A program made the position numbers and the translations under genes. The notes under the pieces are model-generated. The model was given only the letters and a program-made list of their open reading frames with translations, ran no database searches and was not told where the DNA came from. Shown here piece after piece: positions 56,668 to 64,000 of a stretch of 64,000 bases of DNA. Every line of letters starts with the position of its first letter. The stretch's first letter is position 1. Origin of the DNA: Lactifluus volemus (lineage: Eukaryota > Basidiomycota > Agaricomycetes > Russulales > Russulaceae); the NCBI GenBank assembly GCA_022376515.1, contig WTXI01000038.1, forward strand, positions 186,001 to 250,000, in the 5' to 3' direction.

Positions 56668-57618
56668 TAATAAAGCCCTGTCCTTTTTGGTGCGTAGGAT
56701 TGGTTTTTATTTTTATTTTTTCCTTTTTTTTCGTTCGTATAGAGTCCGCTGTGGTGGAGATGGCGTATTTCTGAGTGTTCGTTGACTCTTATTATTCCTT
56801 CCGGTTCGTTGTACTGTACTATACTAAAAAGTCACGTATACCTCGACATGATACACTGTTTTTTGGAGAGAGAGTCCTGGGAGAAGCTGCTTATGCTCTC
56901 GCGACGTGGATAAACTCCTTTCACGCAGGCGTAATACATCCCTTCACCCCGTCCTGCCCCCCGGTGCAGCTGCAGAGCTTCGGCCATATCGGAGCACGTG
57001 ACTCAACCCTCCGAGGCCGCTCAGTCTCCCGCCTCAGGTATCTTGAGGTTCAACAAAAGTAGTGAAGCGAAGGTTGAAGGCTTCGGTGGCCACCTCAAGT
57101 TTATGCTACTTCCTGTCCATGTAAGCTGATGCAGGGTGGTGATGGGTGATGTAAAGTGTCGCGGGAGTCGGGGACAAACTGAGTGGAAAGAGCCGGATTG
57201 TTCCGTAACACGCCCACTCGAACGAGGATAACGCATTTCCAACACGCACTCCGAGTCTACACGCCTCACGCATCTCTTCTTAATGGCAATTGTTGTACAT
57301 GTGTTCCTTGAGAGTGTAGAGGCCTTCGCTACCTCTGTGCGTCAATACTCGAATCATTTTCGCTAGCTGTGTCTGGCGAACCTGACTCGGAGTCCTCATG
57401 CCATCATGATGTTCTCAATTACTTTCAGTTGGCTTGTGCACACCCAGTACAGGGCGACTGCACAATATAGAACTTTCGTCATCAGCAAGGTTTAATTGAT
57501 TTTACGCCGGCTATGCCTGTCAGCTTCTATGAGGGACATGTGGTATCCTGCATGACGCTACACTGGGCACTCTTTTCATGGCCACATGAATTGCATGTGT
57601 GACGGCCTGTCCAGCACG
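56668..57618. repeat. Spacer between gene B relic 8 and CHAT copy 8
   Basis: Standard spacer, nearly the same as before CHAT copies 3 and 4. No gene. A short CATCATGATG duplication at about 57402. Confidence 0.65.
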
Positions 57619-57626
57619 TTAAATAT
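57619..57626 (+). promoter_or_regulatory. TATA-like box of CHAT copy 8
   Basis: TTAAATAT, 120 bp upstream of the ATG at 57739; the usual TATGGCC is TATAGCC here. Confidence 0.5.
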
Positions 57627-57738
57627 AGCCCCAACCGTGCACACATCGCCCCTCTCCGACTCAAGCTTGAATCTCATTCCCTTTCTATCCCAAAGTCGTC
57701 CTCTGGCTGTTTGTGATTTACTTTTTCGGAATTGAGAT

Positions 57739-60700
57739 ATGGACACCAAGGAAGGTGAGTCAAAATTTCGATTAATTCTGTGTGACATACAAACGTATCT
57801 TATTTTGCAGACTCTCTTCCTGATATCGAGGGCACAATTTTTGCTCTTGAAAGTATCATTCCGTCACTATCTCGATTTGATTTTCGGCGCCCCTGTTATC
57901 TTATCCGCCTTGGAAGATGGAGACTCGGTCACTACAACCTGTCTGGTTCGAAGGAGCAGCTGGATAAATCAATTCTCCACGCGGTAGAAGCACAACTCCT
58001 ATTGGTCAAACCTACGGCAGCTTCCATTCGGCTTTTTCCCGTGCTCGTGAAGGTCCTTTTTCGTCGATTAGTCAAATTCAAGCAGCCAGACGACGTTGAG
58101 TCTTGCGTTCAGTACCTTCGTTATTTGCGAAACCAGCGGTGTCAACTTCAAGCCGGCGTCTTTCCACATGAAGACGTCACATCAAATCTGGTGAGGGCGT
58201 TGGCAATTCGGGTGGAGTTGAATGCAGGCGACATCAAGGAGGATATCAGGGAGATGACGATTCTCTGTCGTGAATTGCTCAACTCGGATATCTCTGGGAG
58301 CGTTCTTGAAAGTCACCTTCTAACCTTGCCCAAAGCCTTTTACATGATAGTACCCAATATTTTGCCAGCGGACGAAGTTTTAGATCCACTGATCGAATGC
58401 TTCCGGGAAGCGAACGTTCGCTTGCCATATTCCTACTACCTTTCCTTTGCACTTGCACTTTTGCTCGCCGATCGCTTCGCCAAAAATCATTCAATCATTG
58501 ATTCTGAGGAGGCAATAACCGTCCTGAAGAAAATCCTAACTTTCCCTTCCGACCTCCCTCAAGACCTTCGGTCTCAATTCCAGGACACTGCCTTACTGTG
58601 GGTCGCGGAGATTTCCTATCGCCGCTTTTCCTTATTTGACATGCCAGAGTATTTGGAGGAGGCGACTTTCCATTTAAGGGTCTATCTTAGCTCGGCTTCT
58701 CGTGACGATCCGCTTCGCCCCGATTTTTCCCAACGTCTCGCTTATCTCACGGACCAGCGCGCGATTGAATTCGGAGTCGAAGAAGGGCGTGACAGGGATC
58801 CAGACGTTTACAAACTTCCATGCTTGTCATCCCTCGCTGCCTCTATTACTGACCCAAATTCTTCGATATCCAACGAGCAGTGGGACCAACACCTTCGAGC
58901 ACTTGACTCCATGAGGTACACTGACGACATAGCGGAGATTGAAGAGGCAATCAAGTACTGTCGCCTGGTGCTCGCTTCAACTCATTGTGTTCCAAGTCTT
59001 GAACACCGAAACCACGTCAAATTGTACGTGGCGCTCGGATCCCTTCTCCTTCAGGCATTTCGTCGCAATGGAAAACTCGAGTACATCGATGAGTCAATTG
59101 CCGTACTTCATGATGGTTTGAAGACGTACGACACGCCGGATGATCGCTTTACACTGGCTTTTGGTGGTGTGCTGTCATTAACGGCCCGCATCTCTCTGCA
59201 TCAACGAGAAGAAGACGTGGATGAGGTCATCCGAATATTCGCCAGCCTTACAAGCGATGATACTCGCCTGGGGCCATCCTACCGATTCCGGTTTTCATAC
59301 TGGTGGGCGATTTTGGCGCATTGTTTTGGTCACCCTTCCCTGACGGATGCCTATGAGAATGTCTTCAAGGACATGCAAGACTCTCTCTCCTATGCCCCTA
59401 CACTCGAAAGTCAACATCATCGTCTTGTTTCTATGCGCCAGGGCTTCCATGATCTGCCGTTATGCTATGCTTCGTACCAGATCGACAAAGGCCAACCCTT
59501 CAAAGCAATCGAGACTCTCGAGAGAGGAAGGTCCTTACTCTGGTCCGAGATGCGTGATTTCCGTACCTCCACTGACCAACTTCGTGCGGTCGATCCGACT
59601 CTGGCAGCGGAATTCGAGGCGATCAACAAGGACCTTGAGCAAGTTACCATGTCCATGGCGCCTTGCGGAAACATGGAAACAGAGAGTATCAAAGTAGAAG
59701 ACTCCTGGACAACGGGTCCATTCAGTCACCTAGTGGCAAAGCAACGACGGTTTTTGAATTATCGCAACAAACTCATTTCACGGATTCGAGCCTTGCCAAA
59801 TTTTCGCAACTTCTTGGAGCCCCCGTCGTTTGACATTCTTCGCTCCGCTGCGGTACACGGACCAGTCATCATCATCAACCATTGCAAGTGGCGTTGCGAC
59901 CTCCTAGTTCTTTTCCGCGACTCTCTTTCCCTTATCACTACAACCCAAGACTTTTACCGTCTTGCGACCGAGTTGGGTGATCGGCTGGTGAATGCTAGAA
60001 AGTATCATCGTCTCGAATCAAAGGAGTACCGTCGCGCTCTCCGTTCCGTACTCCAGAGTCTCTACGAACTTGTAGGGAAGCCAGTCATCGATGAGCTTCG
60101 CAAGTTGATGATACCGGAACAGTCCAGAGTCTGGTGGTGTCCCACATCTGTATTTTGTCATCTTCCTCTCCACGCGATCGGACCAATCCCTTCGGACGAC
60201 GGCGTCACGCGCTATTTCTCGGACATATACATTCCCTCATACACCCCATCACTATCTGCACTCATCGCATCGCGCAAACCTCAGGCTGAAGGGCAAACAT
60301 TCCAAAAGCCTTCAATACTTCTGGTTGCACAACCAGAATCCCTGAAGCACGCGATCCCCGAGATCTGGACTATACAACGTCTCACCACGACAGTCACCTC
60401 CCTCATCTCAAAGAATGCGACGCCTCCTAGTGTTGTGGAGTGTCTCAGACATCACCAGTTCTCCCATTTTGTATGTCATGGAAACTTGGAAGAAGGGAAA
60501 CCATTCAACGCGTCGTTCAAGCTTTCTGGGGGAAAGCAGCTTACCCTACTAGAAATTGTGCGCTCTCAACTACCGACAGCTGAATTTGCGTTTCTTTCGG
60601 CCTGTCACACAGCTGAGCTAACAGAGAAAAGCATACCTGGGGAGGCACTGCACCTTACAGCGGCAATGCAATATTGCGGGTTCCGAAGTGTTGTCGGGAC

Positions 60701-60893
60701 GATGTGGGCGATGGCAGATGAAGATGGACAATATCTAGCTGAAGATTTCTACAAGTCAATACTGTCGAGCGATGAACCAGGGGTACCTTATTATGAGAGA
60801 TCGGCGAGGTCGCTTCGGGACGCTGTGAAGAATCTGCGGTCCAAGAAAGCTTCTTTGGAGCGATGGGTGAATTATGTGCACTATGGGGCATGA
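57739..60893 (+). CDS. TPR-CHAT caspase-like protein, copy 8
   Basis: Exon 1 57739-57754 (MDTKE), intron 57755-57810 (56 nt), exon 2 57811-60893; about 1032 residues. Linker SVLESHLLTLPKAFYMIV as in copy 2. The loop YDTPDDRFTLAFGGVLSL is shared with copy 6. CHAT His ~895 (HFVCHGN), Cys ~937 (LSACHTA), GTMWAMADED. Private changes are LHAIGPIPSD for LHAMGPIPSD, NATPPSVVEC, and ARSLRDAV for ARALRDAV. Insert ESIKVED followed by DSWTTGPF. No break is seen. It is the last CHAT copy in the window, but gene B relic 9 follows as in any other unit. Confidence 0.93.
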
Positions 60894-61676
60894 TTAGTGG
60901 TATTGCTACAATGTCTGTGAGTTGTTGGATTTTGTCTGACGTATGAATATTGAACCAAGTTATTAGGGTTAGCGGAACCACTTGGGACTACCCTTGGTCT
61001 GACTCATTTCATTTGCCTTGTTTTCAAAGTTGCCATTTCCTCATTCACGCTCTCTCCATCATCCTCCGGGTTCCAGTAATGATCATGGACCACCTTTCCT
61101 GCGATGCCACCCTCGGCTATGACCTCGGGGTTTCCTCCACGATGTTGTGCCGTCTCATGCCAGCCGAACTGCGCTCCGGTGTCTTTTATTTAGCTTTCTG
61201 GTTTAGCTTGCTTCATATCGCCTTCTGTCTCTAGATGTGGTGATCTCGTTTCATTTATGTCGTCGTTCCCGCTGAATCGTTTCGGATTGCGTTGCTGTGC
61301 CCCACACTACACGGAAATCTTTTTTTTTTTTTTAGCTTGGTTCTGTGTCTTGGACTTTATTATTCCTTTCACGTCGTACTATTATACTACAACATTCCTG
61401 TGTGGACCCTCCGAGTCTGCATTCACCTCACAAGTGATTAAGTGGCTGTGCCGCTAATTCAGACAAATACGGGAGGATTAGTAAGCAGGCCCTGTGACAA
61501 CTTAGGGATGCCCAACGATTCCCCCCTTTGTTCGAAATGCCCATCAAGTCTGTGATAGACGCCGGGAACATTGAACGCTGAAAAGATGCAGAAATTTTGT
61601 GCACGCTTCTGCTGCAACCTATAACTGGATCAGACCTCTGGTCTGGGCACACAAGCACGTGGGAAGGTCGTGAGAA
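60894..61676. repeat. Spacer between CHAT copy 8 and gene B relic 9
   Basis: Standard spacer, no gene. Contains a long T-tract (about 61320-61333). Confidence 0.7.
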
Positions 61677-63344
61677 ATGGGCACTGAGTCACGAGGCATC
61701 TCGTCCCAGGGCAAGTGAGAGGAGAAGAAAGAACAAGTTATCATTGCCGTCGCCATCGACGGCACACACACATGCATCACGGCCGTCCGCAGGAACCGCG
61801 GTATCGACGACCTCACCGTATCCACTACCTCCCTCGTCGACCTCTTCCAACGGACTCCCGACACCGAGCACGTCCGGAACATCCACTCCCTGCTTCCCTC
61901 AACAACAGCCAGGAGCAGCCGCTACAGCCACTACGCTCACCGCTCCCGTACCCGTACCCGGACCTGCTGCGTCATCCGCGGCCGCCACCGCTACACCCGC
62001 TTTGCGCGAGTGGGACACGCAGAGCATGCATGCCTACGCAACTGGCCCGTTCCTGCCTTCGTTTGGAACTAGACCCGGCCCTAGAAGCACTCCTGGTGCG
62101 ACGGTCGAGTATTTGAGGGGTCTGGTACAGAAGCTCATCATCACGCCGACTATATGCAGACCGTACATGATGGGTGCGTGTCCGCTCCTCCTCCTTTCTT
62201 TTATTTTTTTGTGCTGAATTCTATTGTCCCACGTGGAGCGGTGGTGGGTTGCGGCAGGCGAAGTCATTGGTTTCATGCGATCATAGTGCCGCGCGTGGAA
62301 CGAACTCGATCGGGTGTTCAATAATACAGAGCAGCGTTCGTCCCCAGCTCCTTTTTTTTTTTGATCTGAAAGGTTGTATTGGCGTGAACTGATGGCTGGC
62401 CCTGCGTGCCCCTCGCATATAACCCATCGTTTTTCTGCCCTCGCCATGTCACTGTCATCGCTCTTCGATGTCTCACAACCAATAGACTGCTTGCGCGCGG
62501 CGCTGAACATGCTCACAGAGTACGCGCAGGTCAAGAGAAGAAAACGACCGGCCAAAGGCGTCTATTCTCTTCGCCATCTGACACATCGTTTAATCACCAC
62601 TTGTGCATCGTGAGGGCCTCTGGAAACGTCAACAAAAGCGGAGATTATACCCTGGGTATGTCTGACACCTCGGATACCTATCTCACCATTCAGCACATGG
62701 TACGTACCCGCCCGAGCCACCACGGGGCTGACTGAACCACAAAATCAACCTGCAGCCCTTCCCGCTAGACTATACCCAGACTCTGCTTTCGCTTCTCGAC
62801 ATCCTCTCCGCATTCTACGCCAAGCTCGCAAAACTGCTCGGGCCCTCGCCCTTTCCGCACGCGTCACAACACACGCTCGGTCTCTCGCATCCCCACCCAG
62901 GCGTTTCTTACCTCTTCCATAATCAGACGTCGGCAGACGAGTCACTCTGGAGCGTCGCCCTCGGTTCGACACCACTCGGCGGCACCGCGGGCCCAGGTGG
63001 TCACCCAGGTCCGTTGAACAGTCCCCCGCCGAGCTGGACGCCGGCGCTCGGCGAGCATGTGCTCAAAGTGGATAGAAGTTCAAGGTGCGTTCCTCCCTTT
63101 CCTTTTACGCGCGGATAGGTACCCAAGATGTGCTGATATGGCAATTGGGTGAACTTTGGAACTCTTGCGCACGCAGAAAATTATTTCTGTGCTCCTCAAG
63201 GATCTTGACCTGTTTGCACGTAACAGCATCAAACACGAGTTCGCGTCGCTTGATCCGCTCTTGCGTAATGTCGGTGGGTGGAGCGTCCCTATGGGCAATG
63301 GCGACGAAGGATGGGTGACGTATGAATTTGATCCGGAGCACTAG
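61677..63344 (+). pseudogene. Gene B relic 9 (best-preserved exon 6)
   Basis: Exon 6 (about 62758-63085) is open and keeps the ancestral PFPHASQHTLGLSHPHPGVS segment that relics 2, 3 and 6-8 have lost, followed by SLWSVALGSTPLGG and PSWTPALGEHVLKVD. Lesions elsewhere: an altered start exon (GAGTCACGAGGC), one base lost at the end of exon 2 (about 62149, GACTATATG for GACTTATATG), loss of the NNTAMKKR codons and donor near 62325, a shifted exon 4 (TEYAQVKRRKR), and a 13-base-scale loss in exon 5 (about 62640). Last exon intact to YEFDPEH, TAG 63342-63344. It is the end of the recognisable array. Confidence 0.75.
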
Positions 63345-64000
63345 TAATGCCCTGTCCTTTTTGGTGCGTAGTATTGGTTTTTTTTTTTTTACTTTTTTTA
63401 CTTTTTTTTTTTCGTTCGTACCTACTAAAAAAGTCACATATACCTCGACTTCATGATACCGCCGTGTTCGGTACAACTCGGCAATAAACTCCCTCGGCGG
63501 TCAATCTTTCGTCACAGCGTACCTTCAAGTGAGTGAGCGCATGGGGTGATTGCCATTGTGCAGAGTAGTAAGAAATTACAAAACAGAAAGGAAAGTGATG
63601 AGGAATTGGCATTGAGTTTCAAGTCAGTTGGAGGTGCATCAGCTCCATAAGAGGGAGGCATGGCTATCGCATGCCTAGCCCGGCCCCGGATATATTCCGA
63701 GGGTCCACAAAATAAAGAAGTAAAACGTCGGGGTGCGCCAGAGCACTTCTTGTCTCATCTAGATTCACTCTTGGAGGGAAACAATGATTCCACGCCGCCC
63801 CCGGAATTCAATGTATTATTCAACGTTCAATGTTCAACCCCAGGAAGAAATGGAATGAAGTAATTCGTAGTAAATTGAATTATTTTGAACGATTCAATTT
63901 AATTAAATGGTCTGAACATATGCCGATTTAAATCAATTGAAAATTGAAGACATTTGAAGTTTTCGGAATTTAATTGAATACCAGATCAGATCGGAACGAA
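63345..64000. other. End of the array and unique AT-rich flank
   Basis: The gene B 3' flank can be followed to about 63460 (TACCTCGACTTCATGATAC); after that the sequence is unique in this window and becomes AT-rich (repeated TTCAATTTAATT-like motifs from 63850). No gene is supported. Confidence 0.5.

Larger units (their letters stand above)
1..63344 (+). repeat. Tandem segmental array of TPR-CHAT gene + gene B pseudogene units
   Basis: Eight CHAT gene ends lie at 594, 10179, 16770, 23201, 35999, 42522, 54175 and 60893. The undisturbed intervals are 6591, 6431, 6523 and 6718 bp, which defines the unit. Longer intervals (9585, 12798, 11653 bp) are explained by extra modules or transposon insertions. 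Within a unit the order is CHAT gene, about 0.8 kb spacer, gene B relic, about 1 kb spacer with the CHAT promoter. The spacers align almost base for base between units, so the whole unit was duplicated and not just the gene. The left edge cuts through a CHAT gene, so the array continues outside the window. Confidence 0.95.

Overview
The window looks like nuclear DNA of a filamentous basidiomycete, probably an Agaricomycete. The genes have short GT..AG introns of about 54-70 nt. The main proteins are of the fungal TPR-CHAT type. The background is rich in transposon debris (Copia gag, TIR elements, a MITE, a truncated poly(A) retroposon). No prokaryotic gene organisation is visible. All family assignments are from reading the translations; no database search was run.

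The dominant feature is a head-to-tail segmental array, all on the + strand, with a basic period of about 6.4-6.7 kb. Each unit carries (i) a gene for a ~1030-residue protein made of alpha-helical TPR-like repeats followed by a C-terminal CHAT (caspase-like, separase-clan) domain with an intact His/Cys pair, and (ii) downstream a decayed copy of an unrelated seven-exon gene, called 'gene B' here, which I recognise only as a conserved fungal protein of unknown function. The CHAT copies are: copy 1 (cut by the left edge, 1-594), 2 (7037-10179), 3 (13617-16770, frameshifted), 4 (20062-23201), 5 (32848-35999), 6 (39368-42522), 7 (51033-54175) and 8 (57739-60893), plus a strongly diverged relic at 5347-5890. 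Six copies are open from start to stop with the same first intron and a TATA-like box about 112-120 bp upstream of the ATG. All nine gene B copies are broken by frameshifts, stops, exon deletions or truncation. Selection therefore appears to keep the CHAT genes and not their passenger.

The regular array is interrupted by insertions whose exact limits can be read by comparing units: a 4.6-kb element with short inverted termini and a CTC direct repeat (23489-28097) carrying a piece of an Abp1-like actin-binding protein gene; a 5.16-kb insertion with a CTGTG direct repeat (42905-48064) carrying a nested GC-rich TIR element, a tRNA-like Pol III promoter and a piece of a cyclophilin-40 gene; a 253-bp TA-flanked MITE (54226-54478); and a 149-bp poly(A) retroposon with a 14-bp target duplication (32098-32246). 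Two units also carry a small C2H2-type zinc-finger gene on the minus strand (one open, 3720-4466; one broken, 30695-31118), and unit 1 carries a Copia gag fragment (about 4600-5315).

Functionally the interesting system is the CHAT array: near-identical protease domains joined to helical repeat regions that differ between copies in blocks, with clear patches of sequence exchange between non-adjacent copies. This is the pattern expected of a diversifying family of recognition-plus-caspase-like-effector proteins, perhaps in fungal self/non-self or programmed cell death control. That role is inference; nothing in the window proves it.
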